Part shown: in pieces, positions 25,112 through 34,233 of the stretch
How the letters are laid out: the number at the start of each line of letters is the position of its first letter
Position numbering within the stretch: position 1 is the stretch's first letter
From: Burkholderia cepacia
GTDB lineage: Bacteria > Pseudomonadota > Gammaproteobacteria > Burkholderiales > Burkholderiaceae
Assembly: GCF_001718835.1 (NCBI RefSeq)
Contig: NZ_CP013444.1
Coordinates: 2,542,001 to 2,606,000 of the forward strand
Direction: 5' to 3'
DNA length: 64,000 nt
The notes under the pieces: generated by a model
Databases searched by the model: none
Seen by the model: only the letters and a program-made list of their open reading frames with translations
Told to the model about the DNA's origin: nothing
Program-made: the position numbers and the translations under genes

Positions 25112-26362
25112 CTAGCTCACGCATTCCGGCACCACCGGGTCGTTGCTGCCCGTGTAGACAAATCCGTCCGATATCCATTGATTCGAGTCGAGCCGATACC
25201 AAAGCCGTGTGACGCCCCAGTTGCCCTCCACCGGGTCGCCGTACTTGTAGCAAGCGAGCTGCACGGTGCGGCCGTTCTCGACCGAACCGACAATCGCTGC
25301 CGACAAAGAAGGCGCGCTGCGCAGATTCGCCTGACTCGGCGCCTGTACACGCGCACTGACGGGCGGTGACGGGTCGACCGGACCGCCGGAATCTTCGCCC
25401 CCGTAGTTGACGAGCCATGCCTGCGGGGAGACGCGCCGCTGATTGCGAACGGCGTATCCGGCGTACGGTTCGGCGCCCGCGAAAAATTGCCAGCCGCCGA
25501 TCGTGATCCCGTTGATCGGAACGTCATTGCCGTCCTTGCTCAGCGAGAAGTGAACATGCGGCCCCGTCGTTTGTCCGCCGCACGGCAGCCCGTTTCCGAC
25601 GCTGCCGAGATAATCGCCCTGACGGACCCGCGTGCCGCTATTGAGCGAGGTCAACTGGACCATGTGGTAATAGGTCGTCGCGTATCCGTTGTCGTGAACC
25701 AGCTTGACGATTGCACTGCCGTTTCGCTCGCAGCTCTTGTAAAGATAGCCGTCCCGAGCCGCCAGCACGCGACCGTTGCCGCCCGAGAAATCGAGGGAGT
25801 TATACGGCCTGCTTTGTCCGGACCAGCCGTGCGCTCCGCCCGTCCAATACCATCCGGCATTCAGTTGCCACGGCAACGCAAGGCCCGGCTGCGGCAATGC
25901 CGCCGACCGTGGTGCGAATGAGCGCCTTACCGCCAGGTTTTTCCGTTCGTCGGCAGCGAGCAGCGTTGACGGCGCCGAGTTGAGTAACTCTCCAAACTTG
26001 CTGCTGCCCTCGACACCTGCGATCCATCGGCCATTGGCATTGCGCGCAAGGAACAGCTTCGTGACGGGATCGGCGGATTCGTCTTCGCGCAGGATTTGGG
26101 TAGCAGCGCCAAATACCCACCCGGAAGCTTCATCCGTTTTCAATACCTCGACCAGGTTGCCGCCCGTCTGGGCCGGCAGCGCCGACTTTCCGCTCGATCG
26201 GGATTCAAGCGCCTGCTCGATCGAGCGTTGCAACGACGCCTCGATGGGCGCCGCATGGACGATGTTGACGAGGCAGGCTGCGACGAGCTGAATTCCGATG
26301 AGGCATTTGATCGATTTCGATGCATGACGACCGGCGAAATTACGCATATGCAAATTCCCCAT
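25112..26362 (-). CDS. Secreted M23 beta-lytic metalloendopeptidase with C-terminal SH3-like domain
   Basis: A 416-residue exported zinc peptidase resembling LasA and beta-lytic protease, which cut peptidoglycan cross-bridges and glycine-rich proteins. The signal peptide is about 1-37 (SIKCLIGIQLVAACLVNIVH). The propeptide runs to about 160. Zinc ligands are H178 (GGAHGW), D191 (NSLDFSGG) and H271 in the GPHVHF pair H269/H271. The C-terminal 85 residues look like a bacterial SH3 or targeting domain. Base composition is AT-richer than its neighbours, in line with acquisition. Confidence 0.88.
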   Translation of the reverse strand: MGNLHMRNFAGRHASKSIKCLIGIQLVAACLVNIVHAAPIEASLQRSIEQALESRSSGKSALPAQTGGNLVEVLKTDEASGWVFGAATQILREDESADPVTKLFLARNANGRWIAGVEGSSKFGELLNSAPSTLLAADERKNLAVRRSFAPRSAALPQPGLALPWQLNAGWYWTGGAHGWSGQSRPYNSLDFSGGNGRVLAARDGYLYKSCERNGSAIVKLVHDNGYATTYYHMVQLTSLNSGTRVRQGDYLGSVGNGLPCGGQTTGPHVHFSLSKDGNDVPINGITIGGWQFFAGAEPYAGYAVRNQRRVSPQAWLVNYGGEDSGGPVDPSPPVSARVQAPSQANLRSAPSLSAAIVGSVENGRTVQLACYKYGDPVEGNWGVTRLWYRLDSNQWISDGFVYTGSNDPVVPECVS

Positions 26363-27085
26363 ATCGATGACCTTCAGATAATCAACAAATTGAAATAAAT
26401 TTCAGATTCATTCGCTATTGGCGATTGTCTTTTTTGCCACGCATGGCACCGCCAGCCCAACTCTAGCAAACATCATATAAAAGATCATTTTGGAATTTTT
26501 TTGCAAAACACCCTCATTGCAATTCCATATTTCCTGAACAATTCACAAATTCTTTTTCCATTCATCTTTCTTGAATTGGACCGCACCGGGGATCATGGAA
26601 ACCGGCGGGTTCAAGACAACCGTCCGACGCAGGCCGGCTTGACGCTCGGAGCCGGAGCGGTTCGCTGCCCTTCGCCGCTGAACGGCCGCTCCCTTGTTGC
26701 AAGGGCGAAACGTCTTTCCGGCGGATCGCCGCGCAATCGATCATGAATGAAACATTTTCAGCCGGTCAGCTTTCATTACGTAACGTTACTTCAACGGAAT
26801 GAAGGGTTTCCGGCCGTTGGCACATAGTTCGCTTTGCAGATCAACCGGATGCGAACGCATGCCGGGCGGTCATCCCCGCCTGCATGCGCAATCGGTCCGC
26901 AGTCGCCCGTTCCCGTCCCTGTTCGTCAGGCCCGATCGCAAGACCTGACCTGCACGGAAGCGCTCGGGTCCGAACGCCGCGGCGTTCGCGGCAACGGCCC
27001 GGCCCGACATGCCGGCCCGTCCGCGCCGCCCATCTGATCATTTATGAAACGCGCCGCATGACACCGGCAGCGTCGGGAGGACACC
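26363..27085. other. AT-rich intergenic region with tandem palindromes, no supported gene
   Basis: The 723 bp upstream of the M23 gene start out very AT-rich (about 26390-26590) and contain short open frames with no ribosome site or family match. A block near 26776-26789 joins two palindromes, TTACGTAA and GTAACGTTAC, sharing GTAA; such a block could be an operator for the M23 gene or the divergent small gene. The right third is GC-rich and holds imperfect CGGCCC repeats. Confidence 0.45.
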
Positions 27086-27340
27086 ATGCAAACCCTTGGA
27101 CCGAAACGGCCGTTGCGCTGGCCGGGCGTCGTGCTCTGCGGCGTTTTCTCGGGGCTGGTCGCGGCGGCCGCGCTCGCGCCGCCGAGCGCCTACGCGGACG
27201 GCAAGCCCCCACCGCACGGTCACGGCCAGCTCCCGTCCGGAAAGGAAGGCTGGGGCAAGCCGGCCTATCCGCCATCGGGCCCGCATCCGGACGACACCGT
27301 CAACAAGTCGACGCCGAAGAATCGGACTTCGAATCAATAA
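27086..27340 (+). CDS. Small secreted Pro/His/Lys-rich protein
   Basis: An 84-residue protein preceded by a good GGGAGGA ribosome site at 27077-27083. A signal peptide is clear: basic RPLRW, a hydrophobic run (VVLCGVFSGLVAAAALAPP) and AYADG as a likely cleavage site. The mature part (GKPPPHGHGQLPSGKEGWGK and onward) has no recognised domain and looks disordered. It lies 73 bp upstream of the deacetylase-like gene and may be cotranscribed with it. Function unknown. Confidence 0.65.
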   Translation: MQTLGPKRPLRWPGVVLCGVFSGLVAAAALAPPSAYADGKPPPHGHGQLPSGKEGWGKPAYPPSGPHPDDTVNKSTPKNRTSNQ

Positions 27341-27413
27341 CGACAGACGCCACACCTTTCTCGATTGTCGGGGGACTCGTCCGAACCATCGGACACGACG
27401 CGTGAGGTTTGAC

Positions 27414-29543
27414 ATGAGCGTTTTGCGAACCCTATCCAGCCGGTTCGGGATGCTGTCGCACTGTGCGGCCACTGCAGGACTTCTTGCGGCTGCCGGCGTC
27501 TGCCATGCAGTGCCGAGCGATGCCCAGATCGACCTGAAGATCCTGATCGTCGCGAGCCAGCAGGCCGGCAGCTCGCCCGAACTGGCCGCCGCCCAGTCGA
27601 TCCTCGATCGCGTGGGCATTCCGTACACGGTCTACTCGTACGACACCAGCAACCCGACCCTGCCGCCGCTGGAAAACGGCGACCACGCGCTGTACCAGGG
27701 CATCATCATGCCGATCAGCGACTACCGCTACATGAACCCGTTCGCCGGCGGCGCGCTCGCGCAGACGCTCGCGCGCTACCAGTTCAAGTACAACGTGCGG
27801 CTCGCGAGCTTCTACACGTGGCCGAGCGACAGCGGCTGCCTGCAGTACGTCAACTACCAGGACACGACCGCGACGCCGCTGTCGTCGACGCTGACGTCGA
27901 CGGGGCAGAGCCTGTTCCCGTACATGAACGCGGGCACGTCCTCGGGCAACCCGCTGACGATCGCGAACGCATGGACGTATTTCGCATCCCCGGCCAGCCC
28001 GCTGCCGACCGGCACGACCGTCACGCCGATCGTGCAGGCCACCGCCCCGGGCAGCACGACCTACCCGATCGGCGCGACCTGCCTGTTCGCGAACACGACG
28101 CCGCTGGCCGGCGACAGCACGTCGCGCGAGACGATGTCGCTGATGTTCGACAACAGCCAGTACCTGACGCACTCGATCACGCTGTCCTACGGGATCGCGA
28201 ACTGGCTCACGCGCGGCCTGTTCCTCGGCAGCCGTCACGTGTACGTCGATCCGCAGGTGGACGACAACGGCATTCCCGACGAAATCTTTCCGTACGCGCA
28301 ATCCGCGTACACCGGCCTGTGGTACGACGTGAGGACCGGCGCCACGACCAGCACGAACCCGCCCGGCCAGTGCCCGCTCGGTTCGACGAACCCGTCGACC
28401 GGCCTCACCGCGTGCGAATACCGGACCACCGGCGCGGACTTCGCCAACGCCGTGACCTGGCAGTCGCTCCTGAACCTGACGACGGCGAACGCGTCCGCGG
28501 TCAAGCTCACGCTGGCATTCAACGGCGAAGGCTACAGCACGGCGTATGGCGGCCAGGGCCCCTACCCGCCGGGCGGCATCGATTCGCTGTCGCTGCAGAC
28601 GGCCTTGCAGCAGGGCAGTTTCAAATGGGTCAGCCACACTTACGACCACGAACTGCTGGATCCGCCGTTTACGACGACCGCTGCGCAAGTCCAGACCGAG
28701 ATGCAGAACAACGTGAAGGTCTCGAACAGGTTCAGGTTCACGAACTTCAGCAAGTGGACGCTCATCACGCCGGAAATCTCGGGGCTGTACAACCCGACGA
28801 CGCTCGGCGCGCTCGTCGCGTTCGGCACGCAGGTGCTCGTGTCCGACAGCTCGAAGCCGACGCCGCCCGTCGGCACGGCCGGCTGCCCGACCAACAACAA
28901 CGGCGTGGCGTGGTCGCTGCCGGCATTCAACGCGGGCAAGTACAACTGCGTGAACCAGGGCATCTTCGAAGTGCCGCGCTATGCGACCGCGCTGTTCTAC
29001 AACGTGTCGCAGCCGGCGGAATGGGTCGCCGAATACAACTACTTCTATGGCGCGAACGGGATCGACCCGACCCGCTGGGGCTATGACCTCACCTACGCGC
29101 AGGTGCTCGACAAGGTGTCCGACCAGCTCGTCGTCTACCTGCTCACGTTCGACAACCGGCCGATGATGTTCCACCAGTCGAACCTGCGCGCGTACAGCGG
29201 CACGAGCACGTTGCTGGGCGACCTGCTGAACGCGACGTTCAAGAAGTACAACACGTACTACAAGAACCTGCCGATCCAGAGTCCTTCGCTGCTGACGATC
29301 GGCACGCTCGCGAACCAGCGGATGGTGTACAACTCGTCGAACGTCGCGGCGACGCTCACGCCCGGCAAGTCGATCGTCGTCAGCGCGTCGCGCTCCGACG
29401 GGCGGTCGGTCGCCGTGCCGGTGACGGGCGTCACGTTCGGCTCGTCGACCGAAACCTACGGCGGGCAGAAGATTTCCAACCTCACGCTGCTGCCGGCAAC
29501 CGCCTATACGACGCAGATCACGCCGGCGCCGGCGTGGCAGTAA
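27414..29543 (+). CDS. Agd3-like secreted polysaccharide deacetylase
   Basis: A 709-residue secreted protein that matches what is known of Agd3, the Aspergillus galactosaminogalactan deacetylase (CE18 family with a carbohydrate-binding domain). The signal peptide is about 1-32. Metal and catalytic motifs of the NodB-type fold are visible: DPQVDD with D279, D283 and D284, and HTYDH with H408 and H412. The N-terminal 270 residues are the likely carbohydrate-binding part. It would remove acetyl groups from N-acetylated hexosamine polymers outside the cell, which in biofilms makes them cationic. Start at 27414 is preceded by a weak GAGG; the open frame upstream of it lacks similarity. Confidence 0.75.
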   Translation: MSVLRTLSSRFGMLSHCAATAGLLAAAGVCHAVPSDAQIDLKILIVASQQAGSSPELAAAQSILDRVGIPYTVYSYDTSNPTLPPLENGDHALYQGIIMPISDYRYMNPFAGGALAQTLARYQFKYNVRLASFYTWPSDSGCLQYVNYQDTTATPLSSTLTSTGQSLFPYMNAGTSSGNPLTIANAWTYFASPASPLPTGTTVTPIVQATAPGSTTYPIGATCLFANTTPLAGDSTSRETMSLMFDNSQYLTHSITLSYGIANWLTRGLFLGSRHVYVDPQVDDNGIPDEIFPYAQSAYTGLWYDVRTGATTSTNPPGQCPLGSTNPSTGLTACEYRTTGADFANAVTWQSLLNLTTANASAVKLTLAFNGEGYSTAYGGQGPYPPGGIDSLSLQTALQQGSFKWVSHTYDHELLDPPFTTTAAQVQTEMQNNVKVSNRFRFTNFSKWTLITPEISGLYNPTTLGALVAFGTQVLVSDSSKPTPPVGTAGCPTNNNGVAWSLPAFNAGKYNCVNQGIFEVPRYATALFYNVSQPAEWVAEYNYFYGANGIDPTRWGYDLTYAQVLDKVSDQLVVYLLTFDNRPMMFHQSNLRAYSGTSTLLGDLLNATFKKYNTYYKNLPIQSPSLLTIGTLANQRMVYNSSNVAATLTPGKSIVVSASRSDGRSVAVPVTGVTFGSSTETYGGQKISNLTLLPATAYTTQITPAPAWQ

Positions 29544-29595
29544 TCTGCCGCCCCTGCTGCGAGCACGCGACCCGCGAAAGCGCTTCACAGGGTGG

Positions 29596-29620
29596 ACGCC
29601 CGCCGCAAGGCGGGCGTTTC
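29596..29620 (+). terminator. Rho-independent terminator after the deacetylase gene
   Basis: Perfect 9-bp stem ACGCCCGCC (29596-29604) and GGCGGGCGT (29609-29617), GCAA tetraloop, then TTTC. It lies between convergent genes and would also serve the LysR remnant on the other strand. Confidence 0.75.
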
Positions 29621-29630
29621 GCTTGACTTG

Positions 29631-30029
29631 CTACTGGCCCGATCGCGCGACGTGTAGCGTGCCCGCCGCGTCCGTCAGATGATCGATAAACGCCCGCACC
29701 GTTGCCGGCAGGTGCCTGCGCTGCGGATAAGCGGCATACAGCTCCAGCGGCGCGGCCGGCTTGTCGAGCGCGATCGGCACCAGCTCGCCGCGCTCGATCA
29801 GGCCGCGGCACGCGGCCTCGACGACGATCGCAAAGCCGACGCCGCGCAGCGCGGCCGCCACCGCAAGCGTGCCGCTGTCGACACGCAGCCGCTCCTGCAC
29901 ACGCAGCGTGATCACGCGCCCGCCCGCGCCCAGGAAACGCCATGGCCTGCCATCCAGCGCGCCGACGGTCGTGATGCACGGCCTATCTCCGGCTGCTGCG
30001 CACCGGGCGCGCGTGAACGAACACCGCAA
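29631..30029 (-). pseudogene. LysR regulator remnant (effector domain only)
   Basis: The frame encodes the C-terminal half of a LysR effector domain: PWRFLGAGGRVITLRVQERL, ALRGVGFAIVVEAACRGLIE and a closing PQRRHLPATVRAFIDHLTDA. No helix-turn-helix half is present upstream in any minus-strand frame. The first ~20 codons of the frame have no LysR similarity. It is the 3' remnant of a degraded regulator gene. Confidence 0.7.
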
Positions 30030-30197
30030 CGGTATGCGCCGTGATGCACTACGGCATCACCGATAGGGAAAATCGGCTTCCCGCGCCTGGGTCTCGAACG
30101 GGTCTCGAACACCCCGCCCCGCTTCGTGACTGTGTCTTTCCCGCCGCGGAATCGAGGTTGATAATGTTGGAGTTCCCGACCCGAGAGGAGCGCAGCC

Positions 30198-31736
30198 ATG
30201 ACCGAACACGCTTCGTCACCCGGCGATCCCGATCTCGCTCAAGGCGTGCCGCTGGCCGATATTCCGGACGGCGGCATGGTGGCAGGCCACGTCGGCGATG
30301 AGCCGGTCCTGCTCGTGCGCCGCGCAGGCACGTGCTTTGCAGTCGGCGCGACCTGCACGCATTACGGCGCGCCGCTCGCCGACGGCCTGCTGGAGGGCGA
30401 CACGATCCACTGCCCATGGCATCACGCGTGCTTCAGCGTCCGCACCGGCGAGGTGCTCGGCGCGCCGGCGCTGACCGACCTGACATGCCGGCGCGTCGAG
30501 CAGCAAGGCGACAAGGTCTTCGTGCGCGACGCGCAGCCGGCAGCGAAGGCGCCGATCTCGTCGGCAACGTCGTCGGCGGCGCACCCCGAATCGGTGGTGA
30601 TCGTCGGCGGCGGCGCGGCCGGTAACGCGGCGGCCAGCACGTTGCGGCGGCAAGGGTATCAGGGCCCCATTACGCTGCTGAGCGCCGATCGCGCGATGCC
30701 GTACGACCGGCCGAACCTGTCGAAAGACTATCTCGCCGGCACGGCCGACGCCGACTGGCTGCCGCTGCATCCTCCGACGTTCTACGCGGATCACGACATC
30801 TCGATGCACTGCGGCATGCGCGCGGTCAGTCTCGAGCCCGGCCGGAAAACCCTCTCCTTGTCGGACGGCAGTCAGCTCGAGTACGGCGCGTTGCTGCTCG
30901 CCACCGGCGCCGAACCGGTGCACCTCACGGTCCCCGGCGCCACGCTGGCGCACGTCGCGGTGCTCCGCACGCTGGCCGACTGCAATGCGCTGATCGCGCA
31001 GCTTGGCGCCGCACGCCGCTGCGTCGTGGTCGGCGCGAGCTTCATCGGGCTCGAAGCGGCCGCCGCGTTGCGCACGCGCGGGCTCGACGTGCAGGTCGTC
31101 GCGCCCGATGCGCATCCGATGGCGCGCGTGCTCGGCGAAGCGCTCGGCGACATGGTCCGGGCGCTGCATGAAGCGCACGGCGTCGTGTTTCATCTGGGGG
31201 CGACGGTCGCCGCGATCGAAGTGGATCGCGTGACCTTGTCGACCGGTGTCGCGCTGCCCGCCGATCTGGTCGTGGCCGGAATCGGCGTGCGCCCCGACCT
31301 CGCGCTCGCCGAGGACGCCGGCCTCGCGACGGATCGCGGCGTGACGGTCGACGCGTTCCTGCAGACGAGCGCGCCGGACGTCTACGCGGCCGGCGACATC
31401 GCACGCTGGCCCGATCCGCTGACGGGCGAGCGCATTCGCGTCGAGCACTGGGTCGTCGCCGAGCGGCAGGGCGCGACGGCCGCGCGCAACATCCTCGGCG
31501 AGCGGCAGCGCTTCGCGGCGGTGCCGTTCTTCTGGAGCCAGCATTACGACGTCGCGATCAACTACGTCGGCCACGCGGCGCAATGGGATCGCGTCGACGT
31601 CGACGGCGATCCGGCCGCGCACGACTGCACGGTCACCTACTGGCGCGACGGCAAGCAGCTTGCGGTCGCCACCGTCGGGCGCGACCGGGCGAGTCTCGAG
31701 GCGGAAGCCGCGTTCGAGCAGGCGACGCCGGCATGA
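30198..31736 (+). CDS. Rieske-domain FAD/NAD(P) reductase (AIFM3-like)
   Basis: A 512-residue fusion. Residues about 18-108 are a Rieske [2Fe-2S] domain with CTHYGAPL and CPWHHACF. The rest is a two-dinucleotide-domain reductase: VVIVGGGAAGNAAASTLRR for FAD, the NLSKDYLAG segment, VVVGASFIGLEAAAALRTRG for NAD(P)H and VYAAGDIARWPDP. This form occurs in eukaryotic AIFM3 and in bacterial ferredoxin-reductase-type enzymes. The partner protein is unknown. It is followed by a DUF2945 and a DUF488 gene in close order. Confidence 0.9.
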   Translation: MTEHASSPGDPDLAQGVPLADIPDGGMVAGHVGDEPVLLVRRAGTCFAVGATCTHYGAPLADGLLEGDTIHCPWHHACFSVRTGEVLGAPALTDLTCRRVEQQGDKVFVRDAQPAAKAPISSATSSAAHPESVVIVGGGAAGNAAASTLRRQGYQGPITLLSADRAMPYDRPNLSKDYLAGTADADWLPLHPPTFYADHDISMHCGMRAVSLEPGRKTLSLSDGSQLEYGALLLATGAEPVHLTVPGATLAHVAVLRTLADCNALIAQLGAARRCVVVGASFIGLEAAAALRTRGLDVQVVAPDAHPMARVLGEALGDMVRALHEAHGVVFHLGATVAAIEVDRVTLSTGVALPADLVVAGIGVRPDLALAEDAGLATDRGVTVDAFLQTSAPDVYAAGDIARWPDPLTGERIRVEHWVVAERQGATAARNILGERQRFAAVPFFWSQHYDVAINYVGHAAQWDRVDVDGDPAAHDCTVTYWRDGKQLAVATVGRDRASLEAEAAFEQATPA

Positions 31737-31767
31737 TCGCGAACCGGACGACAGGAGGACGCTCACG

Positions 31768-31995
31768 ATGGCGACGACGTTCAAACTGGGGGACCGGGTC
31801 CGCTGGAATTCCGAGGCCGGTCGCGTGACGGGCAGGATCGTCGCGATCCATACGCAGGATTTCGATTACAAGGGGCATCGGCATCATGCGTCGCCGGACG
31901 ATCCGCAATACGAAATAAAAAGCGACCGGACCGATCACGTCGCCGCGCATCGGGGCCGCGTGCTCACGCTCATCGCCGGCGAGGACGACGCATGA
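31768..31995 (+). CDS. DUF2945 / HVA1-type TUDOR-domain protein
   Basis: A 75-residue basic protein with the DUF2945 pattern: FKLGDRVRWNSEAGRVTGRI, then DFDYKGHRHHASPDDPQYEI. Proteins of this family have been linked to hypervirulence in plant pathogens and may bind nucleic acid or protein through a TUDOR-like barrel. A GGAGGA site precedes the ATG. The stop overlaps the start of the DUF488 gene by four bases. Confidence 0.82.
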   Translation: MATTFKLGDRVRWNSEAGRVTGRIVAIHTQDFDYKGHRHHASPDDPQYEIKSDRTDHVAAHRGRVLTLIAGEDDA

Positions 31996-32600
31996 AGCTC
32001 CCGTTCTTCACGGTCGGCCATTCCGACCGCTCGCTCGAAGCCTTCATCGGCCTGCTGAACGACGCCGACATCGCGCTGCTCGCGGACGTCAGGAAGATGC
32101 CGAGGTCGCGCACCAATCCGCAGTTCAACGAAGCGACGCTGCCGGTCGCGCTGGCGCCGTTCGACATCGCCTATGAGCACGTCGCCGCGCTCGGCGGCCT
32201 GCGCGGCCCGTCGCGGGCCGTGCCGGACGACGTCAACGGCTTCTGGACCGACGACAGCTTCCATCGCTACGCCGATTACGCGCTGTCCGCGGCATTTCGC
32301 GCGGGCCTCGATCACCTGGTCGAACAAGGGCGTCGGCGGCGCTGCGCCGTAATGTGCGCGGAAGCCGTGTGGTGGCGCTGTCATCGGCGCATCGTCGCCG
32401 ACTACCTGATCGCGCGCGGCGAGACGGTCTTCCACATCATCGGGCCGAACCGCGTCGAGCCTGCACGCCTCACGCCGGGCGCCGCCGTTCAACCGGACGG
32501 AACGATCGTCTATCCGCGCACCGATGCCGACGCCGATGCCAACGCCGATGCCAACGCCGACATCGGGGCGCCGGACGCGGGCTCGCGCCGAACCGAATGA
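31992..32600 (+). CDS. DUF488 protein with repeat-coded acidic tail
   Basis: A 202-residue DUF488 protein. The core has FFTVGHSDRSLEAFIGLL, LLADVRKMPRSRTNPQFN and CAVMCAEAVWWRCHRRIVAD with the conserved cysteine region. DUF488 members have no agreed function. The last 30 residues are DADADANADANAD-type acidic sequence coded by a 12-bp repeat at 32523-32558. The start overlaps the previous stop. Confidence 0.85.
   Translation: MKLPFFTVGHSDRSLEAFIGLLNDADIALLADVRKMPRSRTNPQFNEATLPVALAPFDIAYEHVAALGGLRGPSRAVPDDVNGFWTDDSFHRYADYALSAAFRAGLDHLVEQGRRRRCAVMCAEAVWWRCHRRIVADYLIARGETVFHIIGPNRVEPARLTPGAAVQPDGTIVYPRTDADADANADANADIGAPDAGSRRTE
32523..32558 (+). repeat. 12-bp tandem repeat in the DUF488 gene
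   Basis: Three copies of a GATGCC(A/G)ACGCC unit run in frame through the 3' end of the gene. Unit length is a multiple of three, so copy changes would lengthen or shorten the acidic tail without breaking the frame. Confidence 0.8.
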
Positions 32601-32751
32601 ACCCGGCGCGCGCCCGGCCGCACGACGCGCGCGCGAACCCGCCGCAGCCGGGCCTTCCGGCGTCCGCGATCCTGCATTACCATCTCGCGTCCGCCTCGCC
32701 CGGCCGCGCATCGCGCGCCGACACCCAGGCCAACCTTCCGCTCCCGCATCG

Positions 32752-33489
32752 ATGCTCACGCTCGTCATCCTCGCCGGCCTGTGGGCCGGACTGCAGAACA
32801 CCCTCGCGGGCGGCGGCTCGTTCGTCACGCTGCCCGCGCTGATCGTGTCGGGCATGTCGCCGCTCTCGGCGAACATCACGTCGACGGTCGCGCTGTTTCC
32901 CGCGCAGGTCACGACCGGCTGGGCGAGCCGCCATCATGTGCGCGGCGCGGGCCAGTTGCCGTTTCGCGCGCTGTTCCTGATCAGCGTGGTCGGCGGCGCG
33001 CTCGGCGGGCTGCTGCTGCTGAAGACGCCTTCGTCGATCTTCTCGCGCCTCGTGCCGTGGCTCGTGCTGTTCGCGACGATCGTATTCGCGTGGGGCAGCT
33101 TCTTCCGCAAGCCGAGCGAGGAGACGGTCCATCTCGGCCCCGTCACGACCGCCGTCGCGCAGTTCGCGATCGCGGTCTACGGCGGCTACTTCGGCGGTGG
33201 GCTCGGCTTCCTGATGATGGCCGTGCTGACGATGGCCGGCCTGTCGCCGCGTCACGCGATGTCGACGAAAAACGCGCTCGCGGGCGTGATGAACGCATCG
33301 GCCGTCGTGCTGTTCCTGACGTCGCCGCACCTGCACTGGGGCAAGGCGCTCGCGCTCGGCGGCGGCGCGATCGTCGGCGGGCTGCTCGGCACGTGGGCGC
33401 TGCATCGCGTGAACGAACGCATGCTGCGGATCGGGATCGTCTGCATCGGCGCATTGCTGACCATCGGGCTGTTCGTCAGGCCGCTGTGA
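32752..33489 (+). CDS. TauE/SafE-family membrane permease
   Basis: A 245-residue permease of the TauE/SafE (TSUP) family, which includes sulphite, sulphonate and other anion exporters. Hydrophobic helices cover nearly the whole length: LTLVILAGLWAGLQNTLAGG, ANITSTVALFPAQ, then a second half with FAIAVYGGYFGGGLGFLMMA and STKNALAGVMNASAVVLF. The start at 32752 is the first codon that gives a hydrophobic N-terminus; the open frame upstream is low complexity. Substrate unknown. Confidence 0.85.
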   Translation: MLTLVILAGLWAGLQNTLAGGGSFVTLPALIVSGMSPLSANITSTVALFPAQVTTGWASRHHVRGAGQLPFRALFLISVVGGALGGLLLLKTPSSIFSRLVPWLVLFATIVFAWGSFFRKPSEETVHLGPVTTAVAQFAIAVYGGYFGGGLGFLMMAVLTMAGLSPRHAMSTKNALAGVMNASAVVLFLTSPHLHWGKALALGGGAIVGGLLGTWALHRVNERMLRIGIVCIGALLTIGLFVRPL

Positions 33490-33543
33490 CGGCCGCTGGT
33501 GCGACATACGCAGCGCCCGCCGCGTACGCCGCGCTCCGCCCGT

Positions 33544-34122
33544 TCAGCCGAACGGCCGCACCCCGATCAGCCAGCCGTGCAGGAACAGCGCGAACACGGC
33601 CCACGCCACGAGCCCGACGGCAAGGGTGACCACGTTGCGGGACGTGTTGCCCGCCGGATAGCGAACGCCTTCGCGGCGGTCGCGCGCACGCGATGCCAGG
33701 AAGTCGGCCAGCGACCACGCGAAGAAGGCGCCGAACAGCACGACGGCGTGCAGCGTGCCGTTCGCGAGCAGGTGCGCGATCGCCCATACCGCCACGCCGG
33801 CCACCATCGGATGGCCGACGAGCGTCTTGATGCGGTTGCCGGGCACGTAGGAGGCGGCGATCAGCACGAATGCGATCGCGGTCAGCATGCCGGTGAGGTG
33901 GCGCACACCGACCGGCGGCGCCCACAGGAAGCTGGCGTCGGCTCGTGCGAGCCCGTAACCCCAGACGATCAGCACGAAGCCGATGATCGATGCGATCGAA
34001 TAGGGGCCCTTCCAGCCTTTCTCGCCGATTCGCTCGATCGTCGCCGACCGCCAGCCGTCCGCGACGATCCGGATCGAGTGCACACCGAGGAAGATCGCTA
34101 AACCGAGAATCAGGACGAGCAT
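33544..34122 (-). CDS. NnrU-family membrane protein
   Basis: A 192-residue protein with about six membrane segments, matching NnrU (LVLILGLAIFLGVHSIRI, KGPYSIASIIGFVLIVWGYG, GVRHLTGMLTAIAFVLIAAS, AVWAIAHLLANGTLHAVVLF). NnrU-like proteins occur with denitrification genes in some bacteria, but no such genes are nearby. The ATG at 34122 gives the family N-terminus. Convergent with the TauE/SafE gene, 54 bp apart. Confidence 0.85.
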   Translation of the reverse strand: MLVLILGLAIFLGVHSIRIVADGWRSATIERIGEKGWKGPYSIASIIGFVLIVWGYGLARADASFLWAPPVGVRHLTGMLTAIAFVLIAASYVPGNRIKTLVGHPMVAGVAVWAIAHLLANGTLHAVVLFGAFFAWSLADFLASRARDRREGVRYPAGNTSRNVVTLAVGLVAWAVFALFLHGWLIGVRPFG

Positions 34123-34233
34123 CGGTTGTCTCCGTCTGGACGTGAGTGGGGAAGCGTGCGCCAGGACAAACGCGCCGATCATAAACGCCGGGGCCGCCGT
34201 TGTGAAGCATGCGCGCTGCGGCAAGCCGACGCC

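Noticed and set aside
26834..27405. Several overlapping open frames on both strands.
   Set aside because: No ribosome sites except the one at 27077-27083, which serves the 84-residue secreted protein; the others are GC-driven shadows.
27432..29588. A 718-residue minus-strand frame.
   Set aside because: It overlaps the deacetylase gene, which has signal peptide and catalytic motifs; the opposite frame has no family match.
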